This document shows, one piece after another, positions 27,788-37,179 of a stretch of DNA of 64,000 bases. The translations under genes were made by a program, and so were the position numbers. Position 1 is the first letter of the stretch; each line of letters begins with the position of its first letter. The notes under the pieces are model-generated. The model did no database searches, was not told the origin of the DNA, and worked only from the letters and a program-made list of their open reading frames with translations. The stretch covers positions 151,495 through 215,494 of the forward strand of contig JNWL01000004.1 of NCBI GenBank assembly GCA_000716465.1. The letters run 5' to 3'. This DNA is from Streptomyces bikiniensis (GTDB taxonomy: Bacteria; Actinomycetota; Actinomycetes; Streptomycetales; Streptomycetaceae).

Positions 27788-28279
27788 ATGGAAAAGCCCG
27801 TGGACAAGCCGGTGGACAAGCCGGTGGACAAGCCCACTCACCTGGTCGAGTTCGAGACCATGCTGCTCGGCCGGCACGCGCACCTGTACGCGCCCCGCTC
27901 CCGCGCGGGCGGCGGTCAGCTCGACCGCAGCGCGTACGTCCTGCTGAGCCGCATCCGGATGCACGGGCCGATGTCCATCGGGCAGCTCAGCGAGGCCTTC
28001 GGACTCGACGCGTCCACCCTCAACCGGCAGACCGCCGCGATGCTGCGCGCCGGGGTCGTGGAGCGCATCCCCGACCCGGACGGCGGCATCGCCCGCAAGT
28101 TCCGCATCACGGAGGAGGGCGAACGCCGCCTGGAGGCCGACCGGTCCTCGAACGTCGCGGGCCTGGAGCGCGTGATGGAGCACTGGTCCCCCGAGGACGT
28201 CGCCCGCTTCGCCGCCTTCCTGGAACGTTTCAACCGCGACATCGAACGCCTGGAGGGCCGCCCCTGGCCGCGCCCCTGA
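27788..28279 (+). CDS. MarR-family transcriptional regulator
   Basis: A 163-residue winged-helix regulator starting at ATG 27788 (ribosome site GGAGA about 9-10 bp upstream). The N-terminal tail contains three VDKP units encoded by a 12-bp tandem repeat (27803-27838). The DNA-binding core is clear: GPMSIGQLSEAFGLDASTLNRQ as recognition helix, and IARKFRITEEGERRLE as wing. It is divergent from the MFS exporter and very likely its repressor, released by a small toxic ligand. Confidence 0.88.
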   Translation: MEKPVDKPVDKPVDKPTHLVEFETMLLGRHAHLYAPRSRAGGGQLDRSAYVLLSRIRMHGPMSIGQLSEAFGLDASTLNRQTAAMLRAGVVERIPDPDGGIARKFRITEEGERRLEADRSSNVAGLERVMEHWSPEDVARFAAFLERFNRDIERLEGRPWPRP

Positions 28280-28570
28280 TCGGGGTCCGGTCGCACATTC
28301 GGGCAAGCAGGCACAGGAGGGTGGGAAAGTCTCACCGCACCCCCGGGCACAGACGCGCGGACTCTCGCCCGCGGACGCCGCGGGTGCCTCAGCCATGCCC
28401 ACCGGGGCGCGGCCCACCCTGCCGAAACCCTTTACGCAAGGGACGACCGGCGGTAACTTCCGGCCAGCGCAAGATGTTTCTGCAATTTTCCGATCGCGTT
28501 TACAACAGGCTTCGCCCTCCTTCCCGGGCAGAGGTCTGCCCGAACGCGCGTCCCCCGCCTGGAGATTCGG

Positions 28571-31549
28571 ATGACACGCACCCGCCCACGGCCACCGGCG
28601 CGCCCCGTCGCCGCCCTGGTCGCCGCCGCCGGCCTCGTCGGTCTCGTCGCCGCACCGCCCGAGACCCCCTCCCCGCGCACCGCCCCCGTCGCCGCCGCCG
28701 TCGAGAGCACGGCGACCGTCTACTACTGGACCAAGACGAAGAACTGGACCCGGTACAACCTCCATTACGCGCCCGACGGCGGCTCCTGGACCAGTGTCCC
28801 CGGCACCGCCATGGAGGCCGCCTGTACGGACTGGGTGAAGAAGACCGTCAGTCTCGGCGCGGCCGCCGGCCTCCAGGCCACCTTCAACGACGGCGGCGGC
28901 ACCTGGGACAACAACGGCGGCCGGAACTACGCCCTCGGCACGGGCTCCGTCACCGTCAAGGACGGCGTCGTCGCCCACTCCGACCCCTGCGCCGACACCC
29001 CGCCCGCCGAGTCCCGCACGGCCACCGTCTACTACTCCACCGCCTCCCTCGGCTGGTCCACCGCCAACGTCCACTACCAGCCGACCGGCGGCGCCTGGAC
29101 GACCGCTCCCGGCGTCGGCATGCAGGCCGCCTGCGCCGGCTGGTGGAAGCGGGAGATCGACCTCGGGACGGCCACCGGCCTCAAGGCCGCCTTCAACAAC
29201 GGCAACGGCACCTGGGACAACAACGGCGGCTCCGACTACGCCCTCGGCGCGGGCGTCTCCACCGTCCGGAACCGGGGGGTGACGGCGAACGCCACCGATC
29301 CCTGCGCCGCCACCCCGCCCGACACCCAGGCGCCCACCGCCCCCGCCGGCCTCACCGCGACGGCCGACGGCACCTCCGTCCTGCTCGCCTGGAACCCGTC
29401 CACCGACGACCGGGGCGTCACCGCGTACCAGGTCACCCGTACCGGCGGCAGCGGCGGCACGTTCGTCACCGACGTCGGCTCCACGGTCTTCTCCGACACC
29501 GGCCTGGCCGAACGGACCGCCTACACCTATACGGTGCGAGCCGTGGACGCCGCCGGGAACGTCTCCCCCGCCTCCTCCCCCGCCACCGCGACCACCGGCG
29601 ACGAGCCGGCCGGCCCGGCGAACGGCAAGCCCCTGGGCACCGACCCGCGCAAGGACCCGATCTACTTCGTCCTCACCGCCCGCTTCCACGACGGCGACCC
29701 GTCGAACAACCGGGGCGGCAGCCAGCACGCCAAGTCGGGCAACGCGGCCAACGACGACCCCATGTTCCGGGGCGACTTCAAGGGCCTGATCCAGAAGCTC
29801 GACTACGTCAAGGCCCTCGGCTTCTCGGCGATCTGGGTCACCCCGGTCGTCCTCAACCGCTCGGACTACGACTACCACGGCTACCACGGCTGGGACTTCT
29901 ACAAGGTGGACCCGCGCCTGGAGTCGGCCGGCGCCTCCTACCAGGACCTGATCGACGCCGCCCACGCCAAGGGCATGAAGATCTACCAGGACGTCGTCTA
30001 CAACCACTCCTCCCGCTGGGGCGCCAAGGGCCTGTTCACGCCCACCGTGTACGGCGTGCGGGACAGCCAGTGGAGCTGGTACTACGACGAGAAGCAGCCG
30101 GGCTTCGAGTACGACGGCCTGAGGGTCGACCCGAAGAGCGGCAAGTCGTACTACAACGGCGACCTGTGGTCGACGGCCGAGCCGACCGGCAACACCTGTG
30201 TGAACTGGGGGAAGCCGACCGGCGGGAAGAGCGCCGAGGGCTACACCGTCTACAACTGCCAGTGGCCGAGCCCCACGTCCGGCATGTTCCCCAAGGACCT
30301 GTACCACCGGTGCTGGATCGGGAACTGGGAGGGCGAGGACTCCCGTTCCTGCTGGATCCACGAGGACCTGGCCGATTTCAACACCGAGAACCCGGTCGTC
30401 CAGAACTACCTGATCGGCGCCTACGACAAGTACATCGACATGGGAGTGGACGGCTTCCGCGTCGACACCGCCGTGCACATCCCCCGCACCACCTGGAACC
30501 GCCGCTTCCTGCCCGCCATCCAGGAGCGGGTGGCCCAGCGCCACGGCGCGGAGGCCGCGAAGAACTTCTTCGTCTTCGGCGAGGTCGCCGCCTTCGTCAA
30601 CGACAAGTGGAACCGCGGCTCGGTGAACCACTCGGCGCAGTTCTACACCTGGAAGGAGCGCAAGGAGTACGCCCTGGACGACACCAGGGCCGCCCTGGAG
30701 ATGTACGACCACGAGCAGCAGCGGGGCACGGGCGACCAGCCCACCTCCACCAACGCCTTCCTGAACGGCAACAGCTACCACGCGCCCGACCACAGCCGCT
30801 TCTCCGGCATGCACGTCATCGACATGCGCATGCACATGAACTTCGGCGACGCGCAGAACGCCTTCTCCAACGGCAAGGACTCCGACGACAGCTACAACGA
30901 CGCCACCTACAACGTCGTCTACGTCGACAGCCACGACTACGGCCCCAACAAGTCGAACGAGCGGTACGCGGGCGGCACCGACGCCTGGGCCGAGAACATG
31001 TCCCTGATGTGGACCTTCCGCGGCATCCCGACGCTGTACTACGGCTCCGAGATCGAGTTCCAGAAGGGGAAGAAGATCGACTGCGGGCCGTCCTGCCCGC
31101 TCGCCGACACCGGTCGTGCCTACTTCGGCGCGCACCTCGCCGGCTCCGTCACCGCCTCCGACTTCTCCGCGGTCTCGTCGGCGTCCGGCACCGTCGCCAC
31201 CACCCTCCAGCAGCCCCTGGTCCGGCACGTGCAGCGGCTCAACCAGATCCGCCGGGCGGTCCCCGCGCTCCAGACGGGCCAGTACTCCACGGAGGGCGTC
31301 TCGGGCGGCATGGCGTTCAAGCGCCGCTACACCGACGCGGGCACGGACAGCTTCGCGCTCGTCACGGTCTCGGGCGGCGCCACCTTCACCGGCGTCCCCG
31401 ACGGCACGTACACCGACGCCGTCACCGGCGACGTCCGGACCGTCACCAACGGCACCCTGACGGTCGCGGCGCCCGGAAAGGGCAACCTGCGGGTGTACGT
31501 CCTGAACGGGCCCGGCCGGATCGGCACCGCCGGACCGTACCTCAAGTAG
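28571..31549 (+). CDS. Secreted GH13 alpha-amylase-type enzyme with two CBM25 starch-binding domains
   Basis: A 992-residue exported enzyme. Signal peptide (about 1-45), two homologous starch-binding modules of CBM25 type (about 47-135 and 148-240, both with a W-D-N-N-G-G core), a fibronectin III domain (about 255-345), then a GH13 catalytic barrel and C-terminal beta domain. Family regions are visible: DVVYNHS (I), GFRVDTAVH with the nucleophile Asp (II), FGEVAA with the acid Glu (III) and VDSHD (IV, more often VDNHD). It degrades starch outside the cell. The 291-bp upstream gap holds GCAAG/TTGCA-like half-sites near 28480 that may be MalR-type, weakly supported. Confidence 0.92.
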   Translation: MTRTRPRPPARPVAALVAAAGLVGLVAAPPETPSPRTAPVAAAVESTATVYYWTKTKNWTRYNLHYAPDGGSWTSVPGTAMEAACTDWVKKTVSLGAAAGLQATFNDGGGTWDNNGGRNYALGTGSVTVKDGVVAHSDPCADTPPAESRTATVYYSTASLGWSTANVHYQPTGGAWTTAPGVGMQAACAGWWKREIDLGTATGLKAAFNNGNGTWDNNGGSDYALGAGVSTVRNRGVTANATDPCAATPPDTQAPTAPAGLTATADGTSVLLAWNPSTDDRGVTAYQVTRTGGSGGTFVTDVGSTVFSDTGLAERTAYTYTVRAVDAAGNVSPASSPATATTGDEPAGPANGKPLGTDPRKDPIYFVLTARFHDGDPSNNRGGSQHAKSGNAANDDPMFRGDFKGLIQKLDYVKALGFSAIWVTPVVLNRSDYDYHGYHGWDFYKVDPRLESAGASYQDLIDAAHAKGMKIYQDVVYNHSSRWGAKGLFTPTVYGVRDSQWSWYYDEKQPGFEYDGLRVDPKSGKSYYNGDLWSTAEPTGNTCVNWGKPTGGKSAEGYTVYNCQWPSPTSGMFPKDLYHRCWIGNWEGEDSRSCWIHEDLADFNTENPVVQNYLIGAYDKYIDMGVDGFRVDTAVHIPRTTWNRRFLPAIQERVAQRHGAEAAKNFFVFGEVAAFVNDKWNRGSVNHSAQFYTWKERKEYALDDTRAALEMYDHEQQRGTGDQPTSTNAFLNGNSYHAPDHSRFSGMHVIDMRMHMNFGDAQNAFSNGKDSDDSYNDATYNVVYVDSHDYGPNKSNERYAGGTDAWAENMSLMWTFRGIPTLYYGSEIEFQKGKKIDCGPSCPLADTGRAYFGAHLAGSVTASDFSAVSSASGTVATTLQQPLVRHVQRLNQIRRAVPALQTGQYSTEGVSGGMAFKRRYTDAGTDSFALVTVSGGATFTGVPDGTYTDAVTGDVRTVTNGTLTVAAPGKGNLRVYVLNGPGRIGTAGPYLK

Positions 31550-31830
31550 CCGCCGGGCCCTGCCTCACACAACCGCTGGTACGGACCTGGAAGGGGAGGT
31601 CGGGGCCCCGGGAGCGGAGGGCGCAGGCCGTCTTCCGCTTCCCTCCCCCGCGGGACATCCGTCCAGGAAATCCCGCCTTTCCGGCGCCATAGGTCAACAG
31701 TACGTAACGCGAACACGCTTCTCGGACAGAACACTTCCTTCCGGGGAGCGATTCTGGGATCTTGCGTCCACCCCACACATCACAGGGCCCGGCACGCGCC
31801 ACAGGCGCCACCGGGCCATCGGAGGACGCA

Positions 31831-33666
31831 ATGTTTTCCCTCATACCCGGCCGGACGGCCGGCCGGTCGAGATCCTCGGCCATCGCCGTCGCGGCCCTCG
31901 GCACGATCGTGGCGCTCGCCACCCCCGCCGGACTCGCCCACGCAGCAACGTCGGACACCGCGCCCGTCGCGGCCCGTTCGACGGGGGCGAGCACGGCCAC
32001 CACCGCCGCGAAGGCGGCGGCTCCCGCAGCCTGGGCCGCGGGCACGCGCGCGTACCTGGTGATCACGGCCCCCGGCGGTACCGCCGCCGTGGCCGGCTCC
32101 GTGGCCACCAAGGGCGGTTCGGTCTTCGCGACCTACGACGCGATCGGCGTGATCGTGGCGCACTCGACGTCCGCGTCGTTCGCCTCCTCGATGCGCACGG
32201 TCTCCGGCGTGCAGCAGGTCGGCGCGACCCGGACGTCCGACGTCCCGGCCGACGCCTACGCCCCGGCGCTCCCGGCCGACCCGTCGCAGTCCACGACGAC
32301 GCTCACGGAGTCCAACCGCTGGGACATGACGCAGATCAAGGCCGACCAGGCCTGGGCCGTCACCACCGGTTCGGCGTCGGTGAAGGTCGGCGTCCTGGAC
32401 ACCGGCGTGGACGACCGGCACCAGGACATCGCACCCAACTTCAACGCCGCCGACTCGGCCTCCTGCGCCTACGGCAAGGCGGACACCCGGGCGGGCGCCT
32501 GGCGCGACGTCGACACCCACGGCACGCACGTGGCGGGCACGATCGCGGCCGCCAAGAACGGCAAGGGCGTCATCGGCGTCGCGCCGGGCGTGAAGATATC
32601 CTCGGTCCGCATCGCGGAGCCCGGCAGCACGCTGTTCTTCGCGGAGAACACGATCTGCGGCTTCATGTGGGCCGGCGACCACGGCTTCAAGGTCACCAAC
32701 AACAGCTACTACACGGACCCGTGGCAGTTCAACTGCCCGGACAACCTGGACCAGGCCGCCATCATCGAGGGCGTCCGCCGGGCGCAGGAGTACGCCGAGG
32801 GCAAGGGCTCGCTCCAGGTCGCCGCCGCCGGCAACTCCAACTACGACCTGGCGAACAAGACGACCGACACGGCGAGCCCCAACGACTCGACCCCGGTCAC
32901 CCGCACGATCACCAACGCCTGCATCGACATCCCGACCGAGCTGCCCGGCGTCGTGACCGTCGCCGCGCAGGGCAACGGCGGCGCCAAGGCCTCGTACTCG
33001 AACTTCGGCAACGGCGTGATCGACATCGCGGCCCCCGGCGGCGACGGCTCCTCGGGCGTCTACTCGACGCTCCCGGGCGGCAAGTACGGGAACATGAACG
33101 GCACCTCGATGGCCTCCCCGCACGTGGCCGGCGTCGCGGCGCTGATCGCGAGCGTGAACCCGTCCTTCACCCCGGCGCAGATCCGGGACCAGCTGGGCGT
33201 CCAGGCGACCGACCGGGCCTGCCCGTCGGACACCCGCTGCAAGGGCACCGCGACCAAGAACGGCTTCTTCGGCGAGGGCGCGGTCGACGCCCTGAAGGCC
33301 GTCGGCGGCTCGACCCCGCCCCCCGGGAAGTACTTCGAGAACCTGACGGACGTGGCGGTCCCCGACAACACCACGGTCGAGAGCCCGATCACGGTCAGCG
33401 GCGTGACCGGCAACGCGCCGGCCGCGCTCAAGGTGGGCGTGGACGTCAAGCACACGTACATCGGTGACCTGAAGGTCGACCTGGTGGCCCCGGACGGCAG
33501 CGTCTACACGCTGCACAACCGGACCGGGAGCGGCACGGACAACATCGCCCAGACGTACACCGTCAACGCCTCCTCCGAGGTGGCGAACGGGGTCTGGAAG
33601 CTGCGTGTGAACGACAACGCGAGCCAGGACACCGGGAAGATCGACGCCTGGAACCTGACCTTCTGA
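31831..33666 (+). CDS. Secreted S8 subtilase with C-terminal P-domain
   Basis: A 611-residue secreted serine protease starting at ATG 31831 after GGAGGA. It has a signal peptide (about 1-39), a propeptide (about 70-150), a subtilisin domain with Asp190 (VLDTGVDD), His230 (THGTHVAG) and Ser426 (GTSMASPH), and a C-terminal proprotein-convertase P-domain (about 500-611, with DLKVDLVAPDGSVYTLHN). It probably acts in extracellular protein breakdown or processing of other exported proteins. The 281-bp upstream gap contains an AT-richer stretch (31690-31720) that is a plausible promoter; I see no clear operator there. Confidence 0.93.
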   Translation: MFSLIPGRTAGRSRSSAIAVAALGTIVALATPAGLAHAATSDTAPVAARSTGASTATTAAKAAAPAAWAAGTRAYLVITAPGGTAAVAGSVATKGGSVFATYDAIGVIVAHSTSASFASSMRTVSGVQQVGATRTSDVPADAYAPALPADPSQSTTTLTESNRWDMTQIKADQAWAVTTGSASVKVGVLDTGVDDRHQDIAPNFNAADSASCAYGKADTRAGAWRDVDTHGTHVAGTIAAAKNGKGVIGVAPGVKISSVRIAEPGSTLFFAENTICGFMWAGDHGFKVTNNSYYTDPWQFNCPDNLDQAAIIEGVRRAQEYAEGKGSLQVAAAGNSNYDLANKTTDTASPNDSTPVTRTITNACIDIPTELPGVVTVAAQGNGGAKASYSNFGNGVIDIAAPGGDGSSGVYSTLPGGKYGNMNGTSMASPHVAGVAALIASVNPSFTPAQIRDQLGVQATDRACPSDTRCKGTATKNGFFGEGAVDALKAVGGSTPPPGKYFENLTDVAVPDNTTVESPITVSGVTGNAPAALKVGVDVKHTYIGDLKVDLVAPDGSVYTLHNRTGSGTDNIAQTYTVNASSEVANGVWKLRVNDNASQDTGKIDAWNLTF

Positions 33667-33683
33667 CACCGCGCGCCCCCCTG

Positions 33684-33716
33684 ACGGGGCCGGAGCCGCC
33701 TCGGCTCCGGCCCCGT
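33684..33716 (+). terminator. Strong terminator after the subtilase
   Basis: ACGGGGCCGGAGCC pairs perfectly with GGCTCCGGCCCCGT around a 5-nt loop, directly after the stop codon. Confidence 0.82.
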
Positions 33717-33795
33717 TCGCGCACCCGGGAGGAAAGCTTCCGGAAACAAGTCCTCACCGAGGGGTAGGCCCGGGCGGGCACCTTGCTATACGTTC

Positions 33796-33831
33796 CGTCT
33801 AACAAGCTTGCTAGACGGGACGTCTAACAAG
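33796..33831. promoter_or_regulatory. TetR-like operator plus extra half-site ahead of the AurF operon
   Basis: CGTCTAACAAG and CTTGCTAGACG form a 22-bp palindrome with one mismatched pair (33796-33817). A third copy of CGTCTAACAAG follows in direct orientation (33821-33831). The cluster ends 34 bp before the oxygenase start, a location suited to repression. No regulator gene is adjacent. Confidence 0.65.
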
Positions 33832-33865
33832 CCTCCGAGTCGATCGCGACCCAAGGAGCCGCACC

Positions 33866-34795
33866 ATGGCAAGCAGCACCGTTCGCCCGGACGGCCACGA
33901 CGGAGCCGAGGACAGGGACGTCTCGGACGCGGACGTCGCCGAGCGGCTGCTCCGGTCCGCGGCCAGGCTCTCGTACGACCCCGCCGCCGAGGTGGACTGG
34001 GACACCCCCCTCGACAAGAACTTCCACGGCCAGAGCCCCGAGTGGAACAGCCTCTACGGCACGGCCTACTGGAACGAGATGACCGAGGAGCAGCGCAAGG
34101 AGCTGACCCGGCAGGAGGCCGCCTCCGTCGCCAGCACCGGCATCTGGTTCGAGATGATCCTCCAGCAGATGGTGCTGCGGGACATGTACGCCAAGGACCC
34201 CACCGACCCCCGGTTCCAGTGGGCCCTGACCGAGATCGCGGACGAGTGCCGCCACTCGATCATGTTCGGCCGCGGCTCGGCGAAGCTCGGCGCCCCCGCC
34301 TACCGGCCGCGCCGCGCGGTGCTCGAACTGGGCCGCGCCTTCAAGACGGTGGGCTTCGGCGAGGCCGCGTACGCCGCGATCCTCGTCGCCGAGGAGGTCC
34401 TCGACGTCATGCAGCGCGACTGGATGCGCGACGAGCGGGTCGCCCCCTTCGTGCGCACCATCAGCAACATCCACGTGGTCGAGGAGTCCCGGCACATGAA
34501 GTTCGCCCGGGACGAGACGCGCCGCCGCCTCGCGCGGGCGAGCACGGCCCGCCGGCACTTCCACGCCCTGGTCGTCGCCATCGCCTCGTACTACATCGTC
34601 ACCAGCATGGTCAGCCCCGACGTGTACGTACAGGCCGGACTCGACCCGGAGCGGGCGCGCCGCGAGGCCGCGGCCAACGAGCACTACAAGTCCCAGCTGC
34701 GCTCCAGCTGCGCCGGGCTCATGGAGTTCCTCGCCTCGGCCCGGCTGCTCACCCGGCCCGCGCTCCTCATCTACAAGCGCGCCAGCCTGATCTGA
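33866..34795 (+). CDS. AurF-like diiron oxygenase
   Basis: A 309-residue all-helical protein of the AurF (p-aminobenzoate N-oxygenase) family, starting at ATG 33866 after AAGGAG. The iron-ligand helices are visible: Glu96, ADECRH with Glu127 and His130, then IHVVEESRH with His203, Glu207 and His210. This carboxylate/histidine pattern holds the dinuclear iron in AurF and CmlI. Such enzymes oxidise arylamines or hydroxylate substrates using O2 and electrons. The next gene encodes a ferredoxin-reductase fusion that is the obvious donor. The substrate is unknown, and no biosynthetic gene cluster surrounds it. Confidence 0.87.
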   Translation: MASSTVRPDGHDGAEDRDVSDADVAERLLRSAARLSYDPAAEVDWDTPLDKNFHGQSPEWNSLYGTAYWNEMTEEQRKELTRQEAASVASTGIWFEMILQQMVLRDMYAKDPTDPRFQWALTEIADECRHSIMFGRGSAKLGAPAYRPRRAVLELGRAFKTVGFGEAAYAAILVAEEVLDVMQRDWMRDERVAPFVRTISNIHVVEESRHMKFARDETRRRLARASTARRHFHALVVAIASYYIVTSMVSPDVYVQAGLDPERARREAAANEHYKSQLRSSCAGLMEFLASARLLTRPALLIYKRASLI

Positions 34796-34848
34796 GCCCG
34801 CGTCCGCACCCCCCTGCCCGCACCCCGCACCCGAACCGAGTCGACGAG

Positions 34849-36507
34849 ATGACCTACGCGATCACCCAGACCTGCTGCAACGACGCGACCTGCGTCGCCG
34901 TCTGCCCGGTCAACTGCATCCACCCGACGCCCGAGGAACCGGACTTCGGCACCACGGAGATGCTGTACGTCGACCCCAGGGCCTGCATCGACTGCGGCGC
35001 CTGCGCCGACGCCTGCCCGGTCGACGCCGTCTTCCCGGCCGACCGCCTCACCGGCCGGCTGCGGGAGTACGAGGCGATCAACGCGGAGTACTACGCGGAC
35101 CGTGAGCCCGGCCCGGCCGTGGCCTCGCCCAACTTCCACACCTGGGGCGAGCCCTCCTTCCCGCGCTCGCTCCCGTCCGACTTCGCCCCGCTGCGGATCG
35201 CGGTCGTCGGCACGGGACCGGCCGGCATGTACGCCGCCGAGGACCTGCTCCTGCACACCAACGCCGAGGTGACGCTGATCGACCGGCTGCCGGTGGCCGG
35301 CGGTCTCGTCCGCTACGGCGTGGCGCCCGACCACCCGGCGACCAAGGGCGCCGGGGAGTCCTTCGCCCGCTTCCACTCCCACCCCCGCGTCCGGATGCGG
35401 CTCGGCGTGGAGATCGGCAGGGACGTCACCGCCGAGGAACTGGCCGCCCACCACGACGCGGTGGTCTACGCGGTGGGCGCGCCCTCCGACCGGCGGCTCG
35501 GCATCCCCGGCGAGGACCTGCCGGGCAGCGTCTCCGCGACCTCCGTCGTCTCCTGGTACAACGCGCACCCGGAGACCGGCGCGGACGCCGTCCCGCTCTC
35601 CGCCGAGCGGGTCGTCGTGGTCGGCAACGGCAACGTGGCGCTCGACGTGGCCCGTGTCCTCGTCATGGACCCAGCCGCCCTCGCCGGCACCGACATCGCC
35701 GACCACGCCCTCGCCGCCCTGAGCGGCAGCCGGGTCCGCGAGGTGGTGCTGCTCGGCCGCCGGGGCCCCGAGAACGCCGCGTACACGGCCTCCGAACTCC
35801 TCGCCCTCAAGCACCTCCCGGACGTGGACCTGGTCGTCGACGAACGGGACCCGCGCACCGGCGCCGCGATCGACGCGGCGGCGGCCGGGGAGAAGGCGGC
35901 GCTCCTCCGGGACGTGGCCCGCGAGGCGGTGGACTGGACGCGGTCGCCCGCGCGGGACCGGCGCCGGATCGTGCTCCGCTTCCACTCCGCGCCGGTCGAG
36001 GCGCTCGGCACCGACGCGGTACGGGCGGTCCGGGTGACCGGGGACGGGCCGGAGTCCGGTACGGAGATCGGGGCGGGGCTGCTGGTCAGGGCGGTCGGCT
36101 ACCGGGGCGTGCCGCTCCCGGGGCTTCCGTTCGACGAGGCCACCGGCACCGTGCCGCACGAGGCGGGGCGGATCAGCGGCCTGCCGGGCGGTTACGTCGT
36201 CGGCTGGATCAAGCGCGGGCCCTCCGGCGGCATCGGCGCCAACCGGGCGTGCGCGGAGGAGACGGTCGGGACGCTGCTCGCGGACGCGGTCGCGGGGGCG
36301 CTGCCGAAGCCGACGGGCACCTCGGCGGAGTTCCGCAGGCTGGCCAGGAGCCGCAGCAAGGGGCTCGTGGACGCGCGCGGCCTCGCGGCCATCGACCGGA
36401 CCGAGCGGGCGCGGGGCCGGGACGCGGGCCGCCCCCGGGTCAAGCTGGCGACGATGCCGGAGCTGGTGGCGGCGGCGCGGGGCGGCCGCTGGCGCAGGCC
36501 GGTCTGA
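34849..36507 (+). CDS. Ferredoxin fused to ferredoxin-NADP+ reductase (FprB-like)
   Basis: A 552-residue protein starting at ATG 34849. Residues 1-75 are a ferredoxin domain with two Cys clusters (CCNDATCVAVCPVNC and CIDCGACADACPVDAV). From about 115 on it is an adrenodoxin-reductase-type FAD/NADP enzyme: VVGTGPAGMYAAEDLL (FAD), VVGNGNVALDVARVL (NADP) and GWIKRGPSGGIGANRACAEET. It passes electrons from NADPH through FAD to the iron-sulfur centre. It lies 53 bp behind the AurF-like gene in the same orientation, so it probably feeds that oxygenase. The fusion resembles mycobacterial FprB. Confidence 0.92.
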   Translation: MTYAITQTCCNDATCVAVCPVNCIHPTPEEPDFGTTEMLYVDPRACIDCGACADACPVDAVFPADRLTGRLREYEAINAEYYADREPGPAVASPNFHTWGEPSFPRSLPSDFAPLRIAVVGTGPAGMYAAEDLLLHTNAEVTLIDRLPVAGGLVRYGVAPDHPATKGAGESFARFHSHPRVRMRLGVEIGRDVTAEELAAHHDAVVYAVGAPSDRRLGIPGEDLPGSVSATSVVSWYNAHPETGADAVPLSAERVVVVGNGNVALDVARVLVMDPAALAGTDIADHALAALSGSRVREVVLLGRRGPENAAYTASELLALKHLPDVDLVVDERDPRTGAAIDAAAAGEKAALLRDVAREAVDWTRSPARDRRRIVLRFHSAPVEALGTDAVRAVRVTGDGPESGTEIGAGLLVRAVGYRGVPLPGLPFDEATGTVPHEAGRISGLPGGYVVGWIKRGPSGGIGANRACAEETVGTLLADAVAGALPKPTGTSAEFRRLARSRSKGLVDARGLAAIDRTERARGRDAGRPRVKLATMPELVAAARGGRWRRPV

Positions 36508-36522
36508 GGACGGCACGTCCTC

Positions 36523-36544
36523 CCGGACCGGTACGGGGGTCCGG
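36523..36544. terminator. Hairpin between convergent genes
   Basis: CCGGACC and GGTCCGG form a perfect 7-bp stem around 8 nt, downstream of the reductase gene and of the convergent Cyt-like gene. Confidence 0.45.
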
Positions 36545-36589
36545 CCCGGGACGGCGGGCCGGCGGTGGCGGGTGCGGACGGGCGGTCCG

Positions 36590-37168
36590 TCAGGCCGCGA
36601 GGCCCAGGGCCTGGCGGATCACGATCGCGTTCAGCCGCACCGCGAAGGGCGCGACGTCCGTCAGGTCGAGCGCGACGGCCTCCGCCTTCGGCAGCCCGAC
36701 GGTCACGTCCACGCAGAAGGCCAGGGCGTACATGTGCTCCCCGGTCTCCTCGTCCTGGAGGGCGAAGAACAGGTCCCGGTAGAAGCGGGTGCGCTCCCCG
36801 GACTCCTCGTAGAAGGAGAGTCCGGGCTGCCCCTCCTGGGCGGCGAGGCCCGTGAAGGCCGCGACGAGCTCCCGCTCGACGGTGGCCCAGAAGCCGGCGT
36901 CCGCGCACTCGGGCGGGAGCGCCTGCCGGACGGCCTCCTTGAGGGAGAGGACCATGACGAGGACGGGGGCGTGCTCCTGGAGCCCCCAGCCCCTGACCAT
37001 CCGCACCACGGTGCTGTCGGGGACGGCGGCGGCCGCCTCCCGTATCGCCTCGAAGTCGAAGTTGACGGTCGCCGGGGCGATCGCCTCCTGGAACACGCGG
37101 TCGATGGACCGGGCCTGGTCGAGGTGGTCCGGGCCCACCTCGACGACGGTCCTGAAACTGGCGGCCAA
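36590..37168 (-). CDS. Cyt-type cytolytic delta-endotoxin homologue
   Basis: A 192-residue single-domain protein starting at TTG 37168, chosen because AGGAGGAG lies just upstream. The C-terminal half (LFFALQDEETGEHMYALAF, then VDVTVGLPKAEAVALDLTD) aligns by eye with Bacillus Cyt1Aa (LFAIQNAQTGGVMYCVPVG, EIKVSAVKEQVLFFTIQD). The start (VFQEAIAPATVNFDFEAI) matches the Cyt segment AFQNALVPTSTDF. Cyt proteins insert into membranes as pores or detergent-like oligomers. No signal peptide is present, and Cyt toxins also lack one. Whether this one is a toxin or a lipid-binding relative is open. It stands alone behind a 9-bp repeat array. Confidence 0.8.
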   Translation of the reverse strand: MAASFRTVVEVGPDHLDQARSIDRVFQEAIAPATVNFDFEAIREAAAAVPDSTVVRMVRGWGLQEHAPVLVMVLSLKEAVRQALPPECADAGFWATVERELVAAFTGLAAQEGQPGLSFYEESGERTRFYRDLFFALQDEETGEHMYALAFCVDVTVGLPKAEAVALDLTDVAPFAVRLNAIVIRQALGLAA

Positions 37169-37179
37169 AGCTCCTCCTG

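Noticed and set aside
25667..31228. A very long minus-strand open frame (over 1,800 codons) across the MFS, MarR and amylase genes
   Set aside because: It is antisense to well-supported genes, has Arg/Gly/Pro-rich composition and poor third-position pattern; long shadow frames are normal at this GC content.
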